NCBI RefSeq assembly: GCF_916619195.1
Contig: NZ_CAKAKL010000002.1
Location: forward strand, 1,242,001-1,306,000
Reading direction: 5' to 3'
DNA: 64,000 bases
Source: Inquilinus sp. Marseille-Q2685
GTDB taxonomy: Bacteria > Pseudomonadota > Alphaproteobacteria > DSM-16000 > Inquilinaceae
This document shows, one piece after another, positions 47,601 to 56,830 of the stretch (the stretch's first letter is position 1; each line of letters opens with the position of its first letter). Below the pieces are notes generated by a model. The model had not been told where the DNA came from and did no database searches. It saw nothing but the letters and a program-made list of their open reading frames with translations. Both the position numbers and the translations under genes were made by a program.

Positions 47601-48270
47601 CCGGCCGCTGTGCCAGTCGGCGCTGGCCGGACGCTATCCCCTCGCCCGCGGCGCCCGGCAGGACGTGAAGCTGGACGATTTCGCGCGGCTGTTCGCCCCC
47701 GGCGGGCTGATCGACGGCTTCTTCTCCAGCAACCTGGCCCAGTATGCCGACACCTCCCGCACCCCCTGGCGCTGGGCCCGGCTGAACAATGTCGATCTCG
47801 GCATCGCCGACAGCACGCTGGCGCAGTTCGAGAAGGCGGCAAGGATCCGCGATGCGTTCTTCCCGCAGGGCGGGACGCAGCCCAGCATCGGCTTCGAGAT
47901 CGAGCCCGTCGACCTGTCGCCCGAGGCGGCCAGCGTGACGCTGGATATCAATGGCCAGACGGTTTCCTACGACCATGGCCCGGTGCGCCCGGTGTCGATG
48001 CGCTGGCCGGGCACCGGGGCCAGCCAGGTCCGCGTTTCCTTCACCGCGGTCGACGGCTCGCCGAGCGGAGGCATCACCCTGGACGGCCCCTGGGCCCTGT
48101 TCCGGCTGGTCGACCGGTCGCGGATCGCCGGCGCCTCGGCCAGCGACCGCTTCCGCCTGACCGTCAGCGAGGGCAAGGACAGCGCCACTTTCGAGATCCG
48201 CACCGCCAGCGTCCTCAACCCCTTCACGCTGCCGCAGCTGAGGGAGTTCCAATGTCCGCAGGCCTTCTGA
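44620..48270 (+). CDS. tssM: TssM (IcmF), inner-membrane NTPase-like scaffold
   Basis: 1216 residues. Two N-terminal membrane helices (about 10-35 and 45-65), Walker A GPPGAGKTT (about residue 134) and VLIDTAGRY, a third helix (about 455-475), then the IcmF-related periplasmic domain and C-terminal beta domain that binds TssJ. Some TssMs have lost the ATP site; this one keeps it. It overlaps tagF by 19 bases. A short paralogue of its periplasmic half lies at 56827-58131. Confidence 0.95.
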   Translation: MRKIVSILTARWFVSLVGVLLLSTIIWFVGPLIAVAEVRPLEDALVRVVVIAAMLVLWALAIAWSAVRSQRANAKLVDEVSADNAAAPEDTADDEIEAIRGRLSEALAVLRKTRLGRRGRRRWLYELPWYVLIGPPGAGKTTALLNSGIDFPLADRTGQGQDAIRGIGGTRNCDWWFTNEAVLIDTAGRYTTQDSHAARDAAAWKGFLGLLKRNRPRQPINGAIVCVSISDVALMPDSERLAHARAVRQRLQELTDELGVRFPIYVLFTKADLLAGFSEFFDNLVREEREQVWGVTFAFDEGKDETGVVPGFLREFDLLVDRLNDRVIERLHQEPDIQHRSLVYGFPAQVASMRDALHEFLTEAFRPSRYDARPLLRGVYLTSGTQEGTPFDRLMGAMARSFGLDRQQMAAAHGRGRSYFLTDLLRKVVFAEADIVSTNPRLERRLRWLRWGATAAAAVVVVALIAAWTVSYLGNRALIASAQEGLDSYAAKLGDTRGPVRDADLGPVLPALDALRAAPTGYERQDDPAPWTLGFGLWQGDTLSQGTVQAYRHALNTVLLPRLVLRLEDILRNVQQPSDLAYVALKSYLMLGGKAPEVDSATILQWLRIDLAQRYPGEQNALLRQSVEAHTAALLERPLAGIGIDGRLVERVRGIIAATPAAQRAYTLLSASPDAAALPVWSVSDHGGPETPRVLVRASNKSLGEGVPGIFTYRGFHDVVLTEVEDAARLVASDRWVTDPQAAVGVPDDAAVARIAGDALQLYYNDYISAWNALLADIRVVPFESREHAVEVLNILSGPGSPLAAILRGAAQETALTKEAPAAGGQVAPELSAGQKQAANVAAAQAETVAQNRLGMSGRIASLLAQDYARTRLGGGTAAPSSDSAPLPGAYVEERFRDLHAFVEGPNGAAAPLDDMIRTLADIYRQMNRSAMTPGAAGAAANAELGALAQQLTASAGRAPEAMRGWAEQIAQATSNVTIGGARQTLNADWNTTGRPLCQSALAGRYPLARGARQDVKLDDFARLFAPGGLIDGFFSSNLAQYADTSRTPWRWARLNNVDLGIADSTLAQFEKAARIRDAFFPQGGTQPSIGFEIEPVDLSPEAASVTLDINGQTVSYDHGPVRPVSMRWPGTGASQVRVSFTAVDGSPSGGITLDGPWALFRLVDRSRIAGASASDRFRLTVSEGKDSATFEIRTASVLNPFTLPQLREFQCPQAF

Positions 48271-48935
48271 TCCCAGGGGCCGAGGGGCCCGGCATCTTCG
48301 GCAAGCTGCCCTGGCTCGGCGACTTCGTCACCCGCCGGCTGCCCCGCAGCTTCGTCGATCCCTGGGACGACTGGCTGCAGCGCGGCATGGCGGCGACGCG
48401 CGACGCGCTCGGCGAGACGTGGCTGGACAGCTTCCTGACGGCGCCGGTCTGGCGCTTCCTGTTGCCGGCGGGCAGCGCCGGCCCCGCGATGGCGGGGCTT
48501 CTCATGCCCAGCGTGGACCGGGTCGGGCGGTACTTTCCCCTCACCCTGGCCTCGCCGCTCGAGGCAGATCCGGGGCCGGAGGCTCCGCTGCGCGCCGCCG
48601 CATGGTTCGATGTGCTGGAGCGGACCGCGCTCGCCGCGCTCGACGACGCCACGACACCCGAAGCGTGGGAAGCTGCGGTCGAGGCGCTCGGCGCCCCGCC
48701 GCTGACGGAGGAGGAACCGGCCGAGATCGGCGAAGGCTGGCGGGGCGTGCCGCTGTCCTCGGCCGACGGGCTGGGCATCGCTGCGCTGCGCCTGGATACG
48801 GCGGCGGCCCGGGCCCGCTTTTGGACCGGCCCGGCCGCGGAGGGCTGGTACCTCGCCGGCGACGGGCTGCCGCCGCCCCAAGCCTGGCCGCGGGCGTTCA
48901 TGACGGCGCGCTTCGCCATGGAGCCGGCCCGGTGA
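48252..48935 (+). CDS. tagF: TagF, T6SS accessory protein
   Basis: 227 residues. GIFGKLPWLGDFVTRRLPRSFVDPWDDWLQ is the TagF signature at the N terminus (about 13-43), with GLLMPSVDRVGRYFPLTL following. In Pseudomonas TagF represses T6SS firing post-translationally. Here it overlaps tssM at its start and pppA at its end, in agreement with a role alongside the phosphorylation switch. Confidence 0.93.
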   Translation: MSAGLLIPGAEGPGIFGKLPWLGDFVTRRLPRSFVDPWDDWLQRGMAATRDALGETWLDSFLTAPVWRFLLPAGSAGPAMAGLLMPSVDRVGRYFPLTLASPLEADPGPEAPLRAAAWFDVLERTALAALDDATTPEAWEAAVEALGAPPLTEEEPAEIGEGWRGVPLSSADGLGIAALRLDTAAARARFWTGPAAEGWYLAGDGLPPPQAWPRAFMTARFAMEPAR

Positions 48936-49699
48936 GGCGCTTGCAGTTCCGATCCGCCGGCCGCACCGATGCGGGCGCGGTGCGGCACCACAATGAGGAC
49001 GCGTTCCTGTCCAGGCCGGAGATCGGCCTGTGGGCGGTGGCCGACGGCATGGGCGGCCATCGGCGCGGCGACCAGGCCAGCCGGATGATCGTCGAGGCCC
49101 TGGATCGGGTGCAGGCTCCCGAATCCGGAGCCGCCTTCATGAGCGACGTCCACGCCCGGCTCTCCGAGGTCCACGGCGCCCTGCGGCAGGAGGCGGCACA
49201 GGCCGGCGGGACGATCGGGTCGACCGCCATCGTGCTGCTGATCCATGCCGGCCGTTTCGTCTGCCTGTGGGCCGGCGACAGCCGGCTCTACCTGCTGCGC
49301 GACCGGCAGCTATGGCAGATCACGCGAGATCACTCCTATGTCCAGGAGCTCGTCGACAGCGGCGTGCTGTCGCCGGAGGCGGCCCTTCACCATCCCCAGT
49401 CCAACGTGATCACCCGGGCGGTGGGGGCGTCGGACATCCTGGAGCTGGAGATGGAGCGGAGTGTCGTGCTGCCGGGTGACGTCTTCCTGCTGTGCAGCGA
49501 CGGGCTGACCCGGGTCGTCTCCGAGGGCGAGATCGCCAATCTGCTCGACGCCATGCCACCCGATCAGGCGGCGAACGGGCTGGTCGACCTGGCGCTCGGC
49601 CGCGGAGCGCCCGACAACGTCACCGTCGTGATCCTGGCCTGCGAGGACGACGAGGAGCGCACCGTGCCGCCGCGCCGGCCGAACGGAGGGTGGTCGTGA
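48932..49699 (+). CDS. pppA: PppA, PP2C-type Ser/Thr phosphatase
   Basis: 255 residues from GTG 48932 overlapping the tagF stop. All metal-binding PP2C motifs are present: RTDAG (Asp13), NEDAF (Glu22-Asp23), ADGMGGH (Asp38), WAGDSRLYLLR, CSDGLTRVV and GAPDNVTVVIL. It should remove phosphate from Fha and turn the T6SS down. The kinase gene follows with a GTGA overlap, giving a coupled writer-eraser pair. Confidence 0.94.
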   Translation: MRRLQFRSAGRTDAGAVRHHNEDAFLSRPEIGLWAVADGMGGHRRGDQASRMIVEALDRVQAPESGAAFMSDVHARLSEVHGALRQEAAQAGGTIGSTAIVLLIHAGRFVCLWAGDSRLYLLRDRQLWQITRDHSYVQELVDSGVLSPEAALHHPQSNVITRAVGASDILELEMERSVVLPGDVFLLCSDGLTRVVSEGEIANLLDAMPPDQAANGLVDLALGRGAPDNVTVVILACEDDEERTVPPRRPNGGWS

Positions 49700-51243
49700 G
49701 CGCCGGGCCCGAGCGCCGGCCCGAGGACCCGGTCTCGCCCGCCGGGGCGGCCGACCGCGAGGCGCAGCCGCCGCGGACGCCGAGATCGGCCGCCGAGCTG
49801 TCGCCCGGCGAGACCGTGCTGTTCACGTATCGCATCGTCCGGCTGATCAGCCGCGGCGGCATGGGCGAGATCTACGAGGCCGAGCACATCGACCAGCGGA
49901 CGCGGCACGCCATCAAGATCATCCTGCCGGAGCTGATGGGCGACGAGGCGATCGTCACCCTGTTCCTGCGCGAGGCCGACGCGCTGCGCAAGATCCGGCA
50001 CGCCGCGATCGTCGGCTATGACGGGCTGTTCCGCGACGAGTCGAGACGCCTCCACCTGGTCATGGCGTATGTGGACGGCCCCTCCCTGAGCGAGAGGCTG
50101 CGCGACGGGCCGTTGACGCCGGAGGAGGTCGCCGCCCTGCGCGACCGTCTCGCCTCCGGCCTTGCCGAAGCGCATGACCTCGGCATCTGCCACCGCGACC
50201 TGTCCCCCGACAATATCCTGCTCGAGCACGGCCGGCTCGGCGGCGCCAAGCTGATCGATTTCGGCATCGCCAAACTTGTCGACCCCGACGCCCAGACCGT
50301 GGTCGGCAGCGCCTTCGCCGGCAAATTCTCCTGGGCGTCGCCGGAGCAGGTCGGGCTGTTCGGCGCCCAGGTCGATTCCCGGTCCGACATCTACAGCCTG
50401 GGGCTCGTGCTCGCCGCCGCCGCCCGGGGCCGGCCGCTCGAGATGGGCCGGTCGATGATGGCGGTCGTCAACGCCCGCCGCAGCATTCCGCAGCTCGACG
50501 GCGTGCCGCCGAGCCTCGCCCCCCAGATCGCGCGGATGCTCGAGCCCGACCCGCTCGACCGGCCGCAATCGATGCGGGACCTCGTCGGCACGGCCGCTTC
50601 CGCCCCGGGACCGGCCCCCTCGGCCAGGACGCCGCGGCGCCGGATCGCCACGATCGCCGTCGTGCTTTGCTTCGTCCTGGCCGCGGCCGCCGGCGGCCTG
50701 GGGTGGCAATGGCGCACGACCGCAGTCCCGCCCTCAACGCCGCAACCCCAGCAGCCGACGCCGTCGGCGGCCGCGTCCGGGCCCGCCATCGAGACGGCGC
50801 CGTCGGAACCGGCGCGCCCCGAACCGGTACAGCCGAAACCGGTACAGCCGGAACCGGCGCAGCCAGACTCGGAAGCCCCGGCCGCAGCAGGAGCCGCGAT
50901 CCGCGTGGATCCGGCTCCGCCCCTGGACCGGCAGCAATTGCCGCGGCTCCTGGACCTGCCTGCGCGCGATCTGTACCTGGCCGGACGCCGCTTCCTGCTG
51001 GAGAAGCGCGACGCCGACACCGCCCTCGTCCTGTGGGAAGAGGCAGCGCGGCGCGGCAGCGGCGAGGCCGCGCTCGGCATCGCCCGCTTCTACGACCCGG
51101 CCTCCTGGGACCAGGGGCCCCATCCCTTCACCGCGCCGAACCCCGCCAGGGCCCGCGAGTTCTACTCGACCGCCCTGGAACGGGGGATGGAGGAAGCCCG
51201 GCCGCGCCTTCAGGCCCTCGGCAATGCAGGTTCCGAACCATGA
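49696..51243 (+). CDS. ppkA: PpkA-like Ser/Thr kinase with membrane helix and Sel1-like end
   Basis: 515 residues. Kinase domain about 45-300 with the Gly loop ISRGGMGEIYEA, Lys74, HRDLSPDNILL (Asp168, Asn173) and DFG (Asp188). A single membrane helix lies at about 314-336, then a Pro/Glu/Gln repeat (PEPVQPKPVQPEP) and a short Sel1/TPR-like helical domain. In Pseudomonas PpkA the periplasmic end is a vWA domain; here vWA is encoded separately by the next gene. The kinase should phosphorylate Fha after an envelope signal. Confidence 0.9.
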   Translation: MSAGPERRPEDPVSPAGAADREAQPPRTPRSAAELSPGETVLFTYRIVRLISRGGMGEIYEAEHIDQRTRHAIKIILPELMGDEAIVTLFLREADALRKIRHAAIVGYDGLFRDESRRLHLVMAYVDGPSLSERLRDGPLTPEEVAALRDRLASGLAEAHDLGICHRDLSPDNILLEHGRLGGAKLIDFGIAKLVDPDAQTVVGSAFAGKFSWASPEQVGLFGAQVDSRSDIYSLGLVLAAAARGRPLEMGRSMMAVVNARRSIPQLDGVPPSLAPQIARMLEPDPLDRPQSMRDLVGTAASAPGPAPSARTPRRRIATIAVVLCFVLAAAAGGLGWQWRTTAVPPSTPQPQQPTPSAAASGPAIETAPSEPARPEPVQPKPVQPEPAQPDSEAPAAAGAAIRVDPAPPLDRQQLPRLLDLPARDLYLAGRRFLLEKRDADTALVLWEEAARRGSGEAALGIARFYDPASWDQGPHPFTAPNPARAREFYSTALERGMEEARPRLQALGNAGSEP

Positions 51244-53258
51244 TCCGACTGGCTCTCCTGGCCCGCATCCTCGCGGTCGGGCTGTCGACGGCGGTCTTCG
51301 CCGGCGCGGCCATGGCGCAAACTCCGTCTCCCGTGCCGGCGGACACCCGGACGCCGCTGCTGATGCCGGGGACCACGAGCCTGTGGCAGCGTGTGCTCAC
51401 CCGGCCGGGCGCGAAGGCCGCGCCCGAGCCGGGCGGATCCTCGGCCGGCCCCGAGATCCCGGCCCTGTCCGTGCTGTTCGTCTATGGCCGGATGAAGAGC
51501 GGGGACGCCGACTGGATCGAGGTCGGTACGACGCCGGCCGGGCGGACGCTGGGCTGGATCCCAGCCGCGGAGGCGATCGACTGGAAGCAGACGATGGTCG
51601 TCCTCTTCACCAATCCGGTGAACCGCGACCGTGCCCTGTTCTTCAAGGACGCCGATCCGCTGCTCACGCTGATGGAGTCGCCCGATGCCGGCGGCCGGGC
51701 CGCGACGCTGCGCCAGGCCGCCGAAAGCCGCGCCCTGCCTGCGGACAGCCCGGTGACGGCGATCGAGCCGCCGACCTGGATCGATCCGGCCAAGAATTTC
51801 TACCTGCTGCCGATCCTGAACTGGACTGATGGCTACTTCGCCAGCGGCTTCTCGGGGCTCGCTCTCGAGGTCGCGGCGACATCGCTGCAGGAGAAGCCCG
51901 ACCAGCCCGGCCCGGCCAAGCCCGATCCCGAGACCGCGGCCAGGCTGCTGGAAGGCTACCGCGCCGGCGTCGTCTTCGTCGTCGACACCACGATCTCGAT
52001 GCAGCCCTATGTCGAACGCACCCGCGCCACCATCGAGGCGCTGACCGCCAAGCTCGCCGCGTCCGAGGAGGGCGACCGGCTCAGCTTCGGCTTGATCGGC
52101 TACCGCGACGTGATGCCGGACGGCACGCCCGACGGCTATATCACCAAGGTGTTCGCGACCCTGGCGGATGGGCACGACCGGGCGTCGTTCCTCGGGCGCC
52201 TCGACGCCGCTGCGGCCTCGACGGCGAACAATCTCGACTTCCGCGAGGATTCCCTGGCCGGGTTGAAGTCCGCGCTCGACGAGATCGACTGGACCGGCGT
52301 CGCCGGCCGGTTCGTCGTGCTGGTGACCGACGCCAGCCCGCGGCGCGCCAGCGACCCCTATTCCGCGACCCATCTCGATCCGGACCAGCTGCGCCTCCTC
52401 GCCCAGTCCAAGGGCGCGGCGCTGATGGTGATCCATCTGAAGACCCCGGCCGGCAAGGCCGACCATCAGGCCGCCGAAGACGCCTACACGCCGATGACCG
52501 CCTATCCGAACATCGGCAGCCTCTATTTCCCGGTCGAAGGCGGCGACGTCCGGACTTTCGGCATGGTGATCGACCGGATCTCGGAGACCATCCTCCGGCA
52601 GATGGATACCGGCGCCAAGGCTGAGGACGCGAACGGGGCGATCTCCGCCGCGGCATCCTCCCCGAACCAGGCGGCAGAGGCGACCGAGAGCACCTTCGCC
52701 CGCGCCGGCCTCGTCGGCCGCGCCATGCAGCTCGCCTATCTCGGGCGGATGGAGGGAAACCAGCCGCCCCGCCTGTTCTCGGCCTGGGTGTCCGACCGCG
52801 ACATCGCCAACCCGGCGCGCAAGACGCTCGATGTCCGGGTCCTGATCACCCGGAACCAGTTGTCGGATCTGCAGGCGACGCTGAAGGCGATCATCGACGC
52901 CGGCGAGTCGACCCGAATGGCGCCGAACGACTTCTTCCGCCAGCTGCGCAGCGCCGCCGCCACCATGGCCCGGCGGCCGGAGGGCGTGGGCAGCGAGAAC
53001 GCCCGCCGGCTGGCCGATCTCGGTCTGATCGGCGAATACCTCGAGGGCCTGCCCTATCGCAGCCGGATCATGGAGCTGAGCGAGGATGACTGGCTGTCCT
53101 GGAGCTTCGGCCAACAGCGTCAGTTCCTCGACGATCTCGAGGCCAAGGTCTCGCTGTATCGGCAGATCTACGACAACACCGATCAGTGGATCGCCCTCGA
53201 CGGCGACCGCAGTGGCGGCGATGCCGTCTCTCCGATTCCGCTCGACGCCCTGCCATGA
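51240..53258 (+). CDS. Exported vWA-domain protein, likely periplasmic partner of PpkA
   Basis: 672 residues with a signal peptide (cleavage after AMA, about residue 26), an SH3-like region (IEVGTTPAGRTLGWIP) and a von Willebrand A domain starting VVFVVDTTISM (Asp249; DxTxS form of the MIDAS), continuing with GLIGYRD and VLVTDASPRR. It resembles the periplasmic half of Pseudomonas PpkA. ATG overlaps the kinase stop. It is inferred to sense or relay an envelope signal to the kinase. Confidence 0.82.
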   Translation: MIRLALLARILAVGLSTAVFAGAAMAQTPSPVPADTRTPLLMPGTTSLWQRVLTRPGAKAAPEPGGSSAGPEIPALSVLFVYGRMKSGDADWIEVGTTPAGRTLGWIPAAEAIDWKQTMVVLFTNPVNRDRALFFKDADPLLTLMESPDAGGRAATLRQAAESRALPADSPVTAIEPPTWIDPAKNFYLLPILNWTDGYFASGFSGLALEVAATSLQEKPDQPGPAKPDPETAARLLEGYRAGVVFVVDTTISMQPYVERTRATIEALTAKLAASEEGDRLSFGLIGYRDVMPDGTPDGYITKVFATLADGHDRASFLGRLDAAAASTANNLDFREDSLAGLKSALDEIDWTGVAGRFVVLVTDASPRRASDPYSATHLDPDQLRLLAQSKGAALMVIHLKTPAGKADHQAAEDAYTPMTAYPNIGSLYFPVEGGDVRTFGMVIDRISETILRQMDTGAKAEDANGAISAAASSPNQAAEATESTFARAGLVGRAMQLAYLGRMEGNQPPRLFSAWVSDRDIANPARKTLDVRVLITRNQLSDLQATLKAIIDAGESTRMAPNDFFRQLRSAAATMARRPEGVGSENARRLADLGLIGEYLEGLPYRSRIMELSEDDWLSWSFGQQRQFLDDLEAKVSLYRQIYDNTDQWIALDGDRSGGDAVSPIPLDALP

Positions 53259-53989
53259 ACGTCCTGGCGCCTCCGCCGGTCTATGCCCTGCGCGACGTGA
53301 TGCTGCGCCGCGGCGGCCGGGCCGCCGCCTTCGAGCTGCATGTCAGCAACCTCGTCGTCCAGCGTGGCGAGATCTGGTTCCTGACGGGTCAGTCCGGCTC
53401 CGGCAAGTCGACCCTGCTGGACCTGCTGGGAGGCACCCTGGCCCCCGACAGCGCCGCCGCCTTTCATCTGGCCGGGGGGGCAGGCTCGCCGATCGACCTG
53501 GCCCTGCTCTGGCGCCGCCGGCGGCACGACGCCCTCGCGGCGCTGCGGGCCAACAGCATCGGCTATGTACTGCAGACCGGCGGGCTTTTGCCCTATCTCA
53601 CGGTCGGGGAGAACATCGCCCTGACCGCCCGCGTCGCCGGCCGGCACGACCCGGAGCATCTGCGCACCCTGGCGCGCCGGCTCGGCCTCGGGCGGCTGCT
53701 CGATGTCCAGCCGCGCCGCCTGTCGGTCGGCGAGCGGCAGCGCGTGGCCATCGCCCGCGCCCTCGCCCATCGCCCCGACATCCTGCTGGCAGACGAACCC
53801 ACGGCGTCGCTCGACCCGCCCACGGCGGAGCAGGTGTTCGGCCTGATGATCGACACCGTCCAGCAGTTGAAGACCACGGCCATCATCGCCTCGCATGACT
53901 GGGCCAGGGCCGAGGCCGGCGGATACCGGACCTTCGGCCATGCCCTGCGGCGCGAGCAGGATGCCGTGCGCGCCTATTTCTGGACCTGA
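53255..53989 (+). CDS. tagT: TagT-like ABC transporter ATPase
   Basis: 244 residues. Walker A GQSGSGKST (about 48-56), a Q-loop LQTGGLLPYL, signature LSVGERQRVAIARAL and Walker B ILLADEPTASLD, plus a late His switch in ASHDWARA. LolD/MacB-like size. With tagS and tagR it forms the envelope signalling branch known in Pseudomonas as TagQRST, upstream of PpkA. ATG overlaps the vWA stop. Confidence 0.87.
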   Translation: MNVLAPPPVYALRDVMLRRGGRAAAFELHVSNLVVQRGEIWFLTGQSGSGKSTLLDLLGGTLAPDSAAAFHLAGGAGSPIDLALLWRRRRHDALAALRANSIGYVLQTGGLLPYLTVGENIALTARVAGRHDPEHLRTLARRLGLGRLLDVQPRRLSVGERQRVAIARALAHRPDILLADEPTASLDPPTAEQVFGLMIDTVQQLKTTAIIASHDWARAEAGGYRTFGHALRREQDAVRAYFWT

Positions 53990-53997
53990 GGCCGATC

Positions 53998-55209
53998 GTG
54001 GGACGGATCGCGCTCGCGGCGCGCCTCGCCACCCGGGATTTCGGCCATGACTGGCGGATCGTGCTGTGCCAGGTGCTCGGCCTCACGGCGGTGCTAGCAC
54101 CGCTGCTGGTGCTGTTCGGGATGCGTTTCGGCCTGATCGACACCCTGGCCCAGCGGTTGATCGAGGATCCGCGCAACCGCGAGATCGTGCCGGCCGGCAG
54201 CGGCCGCTTCGACGCCGCCTTCTTCCGGGACCTGGCCGGACAGGACGGGATCGCCTTCATCGTGCCCGCGACGCGCTCGATCGCCGCCAGCTTCACCCGT
54301 CTGCGCAAGGAAGATGGCGGCCGCCCCCTCTCCGGCGTCGCGCTGCTGCCGTCGGGGCCGGGCGACCCGCTGCTCGCCGGCAACGCGCCGCCGGCCGGGG
54401 ATGCGGTCGTGCTCGGCCGCCGGCTGGCCGACAGCCTCGGCACGGCCGCGGGCGACCGGCTCACCGCCGAGATCACGCGGCAGCGCGACGGCCGCATCGA
54501 GGCGCAGCGCCTGACCCTCACCGTCTCCGGCATCACCGACGCCCCGATCGCGCCGTCCGACGCCCTGCTGGCCCCGCTGGACCTTCTCACCGCCACCGAG
54601 GACTGGCGGGACGGTCTTGGCGTCGGCAGCCGGGGCTGGGCCGGCGCCCCGCCACCGGCCACGGACCGCGTGTTCGCGCGGTTCCGCCTCTACGCCCGCT
54701 CGATCTACGACGTCGCCGCGATCGAGGCGTCGCTCAAGGAACGCGGCGTGGAGGTCCGCACCGCCTCCGCCGACATCGCGCAGATGCAGCTGCTGGACCG
54801 AAATCTCGGCATCGCCTTCTGGCTGATCGCCGGCTGCGGCGCGCTCGGTTATCTGGTCTCCCTCGCCGCCAGCCTGCGCGCCCATGTCGAGCGCAAGCGG
54901 CGGGATCTGGCGATGCTGCGCCTGATCGGGCTGCCGACCCGGTCCCTGGTCGCCTTCCCGGTGGTGCAGGCCGTGCTGATCGCGGTGCTCGGCGTCGCCC
55001 TCGCCGGCATCGTCTTCCAGGGCGCCGCCACCGCACTCAACGCCATCTTTGCAGGCAGCCTGCAGCCCGGCGAGCGCATCTGCCGGCTGCTGCTGGCCCA
55101 TTTCGGCATCGCCACGGCGGCGACGATCCTGGCCGCGCTGCTGTCGGCAAGCTGGGGCGGCCTGCTCGCCGCCCGCATCCAACCCTCCGAAGGACTTCGC
55201 GATGTCTGA
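53998..55209 (+). CDS. tagS: TagS-like FtsX-type permease
   Basis: 403 residues: an N-terminal membrane helix (about 20-40), a large periplasmic domain (about 45-265) and three C-terminal helices (about 268-290, 315-345, 365-390) with the cytoplasmic ERKRRDLAMLRLIGLPTR motif of FtsX/MacB permeases. It starts GTG 53998, 8 bases after tagT. It pairs with TagT. Its end overlaps the tagR start by 8 bases. Confidence 0.85.
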   Translation: MGRIALAARLATRDFGHDWRIVLCQVLGLTAVLAPLLVLFGMRFGLIDTLAQRLIEDPRNREIVPAGSGRFDAAFFRDLAGQDGIAFIVPATRSIAASFTRLRKEDGGRPLSGVALLPSGPGDPLLAGNAPPAGDAVVLGRRLADSLGTAAGDRLTAEITRQRDGRIEAQRLTLTVSGITDAPIAPSDALLAPLDLLTATEDWRDGLGVGSRGWAGAPPPATDRVFARFRLYARSIYDVAAIEASLKERGVEVRTASADIAQMQLLDRNLGIAFWLIAGCGALGYLVSLAASLRAHVERKRRDLAMLRLIGLPTRSLVAFPVVQAVLIAVLGVALAGIVFQGAATALNAIFAGSLQPGERICRLLLAHFGIATAATILAALLSASWGGLLAARIQPSEGLRDV

Positions 55210-56830
55210 CCGCTCCGCCCGGCGCCTGCGAGCCGCGCTTCTGGGACTCGCGGCCTGCCTGGCGGTCGCCGGGCCGGGCCGGGCGGCCGAGCCCATCACC
55301 TGGCCCGAGGAGTCCTACAACCCGTCGCCCGCGCCAGGCGACATCGTCCTGCCCTTGCCCTGCGGGGGCGCCATGACGTTCCGGCGCATCGATCTGCCCT
55401 CCGCCGGCGTCCTCGACGATGTCCGGGTCCAGCTCGGCGACGCCCAGCCGGAGCTGGGCTTCCTCAGCGACCGCCGCTTCGAGGTCATCGCCGGTTCCTT
55501 CTCCGATGCGGCGACTCCGGGCGTCCGCTACTTCCTGATGGGCAAGTACGAGGTCACTCGCGCGCAGTGGGATGCACTGGCCGGCGGGGACTGCCCGAAC
55601 CCGACGATGCGGACGCGGCTGCCGCAGACCGAGATCACCTGGTTCGATGCCGTGGCTTTCGGCCGACGCTATTCCGAATGGCTGATCACCCATGCTCGCG
55701 ACGTGCTGCCGTCGGAATCGGGCACCCCCGGCTTCGTGCGCCTGCCGACCGAGGATGAATGGGAATATGCCGCGCGCGGCGGCATGGCGGTCTCCTCGGA
55801 AGCCTTCCTCGCCTCCCGGTTCCCGATGTCGAGCGGCATTCCGGCCGAGTATCTCTGGTACCAGGGCACCGGCTCCGCGGAAGGCAAGCTGCATCCGGTC
55901 GGCCTGCTCAAGCCCAATCCGCTGGGTCTGCACGACGTGCTCGGCAATGCGTCGGAGATGATGTTCGAGCCGTTCCGGCTGAACCGGCGCGGCCGGCTGC
56001 ACGGCCAAGCCGGCGGCTTCATCGTCCGCGGCGGCGATTTCACCATGCCGCTCGACCAGATCCGCTCCGGCATGCGCGTCGAGATGCCGTACTACGCCGG
56101 CGGCAGCGGCAAGGCCACCGAAACCCGCCAGCTCGGGCTTCGCCTGGCGGTGGCCGCGCCGGTCATCACCTCGCCCGAGCGTCTGGCGGAGATCGAGCGC
56201 GAATGGCAGGCGATGCCGTCGTCGACCGAGAGCCCGGCGAACGCCCGGCGCGAGGACGCGGCCCTGAGCACGCTGGATCGCCTGGCCGACGAGGCCGGAG
56301 ACGAGGCCGTCAAGACCGAACTGCGCGGCGTCGGGCAGTCGATCCGGGAAGCCCTGGTGGACCGCAACGACGCCCGGAACCGGACGGTGCGGTCGCTGGT
56401 CAATGTCGGCGCTCTTCTCGGCAACAAGCTGCGCACCGATCAGCAGCGGCTGCTGGCCGTGAATCAGGCGATCGAGCAAGTGGCACGACCAGCCCTGCGG
56501 CGGCTGCAGGCGCGGCGTCAGGACGCCCCGACCCGCAAGGCGACCGCCGACGCCGAGGCACAGATGCAGCAGATGGAGAAGCAGCGGTCCGGGCTGGAGG
56601 ATACGGTGCGCACCTCGCGCGAGATCTATGTCGACACCGTTCTCAGCACCGCCGGCGACTACTCCGACGAGGTGGTCCAGGCGCAGGTGCCGACGCTGAA
56701 GGCGGAGCTGCACGCCCGCGGCTCCGACTCGCTGCTGCCCTATGTCGACATCTTCGTGCTGCACATGCAGCGGATGCGCGACAACGGCGCCGCCGACCCG
56801 CAGAGCCTCGTCGACGATCTGACGCAATGA
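55202..56830 (+). CDS. tagR: TagR-like SUMF1 (formylglycine-enzyme fold) periplasmic protein
   Basis: 542 residues. Signal peptide (about 1-28), then a SUMF1 fold from about 90 to 325: YFLMGKYEVTRAQWDAL, ITWFDAVAFGRRYSEWL, GFVRLPTEDEWEYAARGG, LGLHDVLGNASEMMFEPF and RGGDF. The rest is a long helical, coiled-coil-like region of about 200 residues, longer than I expect for TagR. In Pseudomonas TagR is a periplasmic activator of PpkA. It is unlikely to be an oxidising formylglycine enzyme, because the C-x-x-x-C pair is not seen. Confidence 0.83.
   Translation: MSDRSARRLRAALLGLAACLAVAGPGRAAEPITWPEESYNPSPAPGDIVLPLPCGGAMTFRRIDLPSAGVLDDVRVQLGDAQPELGFLSDRRFEVIAGSFSDAATPGVRYFLMGKYEVTRAQWDALAGGDCPNPTMRTRLPQTEITWFDAVAFGRRYSEWLITHARDVLPSESGTPGFVRLPTEDEWEYAARGGMAVSSEAFLASRFPMSSGIPAEYLWYQGTGSAEGKLHPVGLLKPNPLGLHDVLGNASEMMFEPFRLNRRGRLHGQAGGFIVRGGDFTMPLDQIRSGMRVEMPYYAGGSGKATETRQLGLRLAVAAPVITSPERLAEIEREWQAMPSSTESPANARREDAALSTLDRLADEAGDEAVKTELRGVGQSIREALVDRNDARNRTVRSLVNVGALLGNKLRTDQQRLLAVNQAIEQVARPALRRLQARRQDAPTRKATADAEAQMQQMEKQRSGLEDTVRTSREIYVDTVLSTAGDYSDEVVQAQVPTLKAELHARGSDSLLPYVDIFVLHMQRMRDNGAADPQSLVDDLTQ

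Noticed and set aside
50820-50875. Short tandem DNA repeats (ccggtacagccg type) as a possible regulatory repeat array
   Set aside because: They lie inside the kinase gene and simply encode its Pro/Glu/Gln linker.
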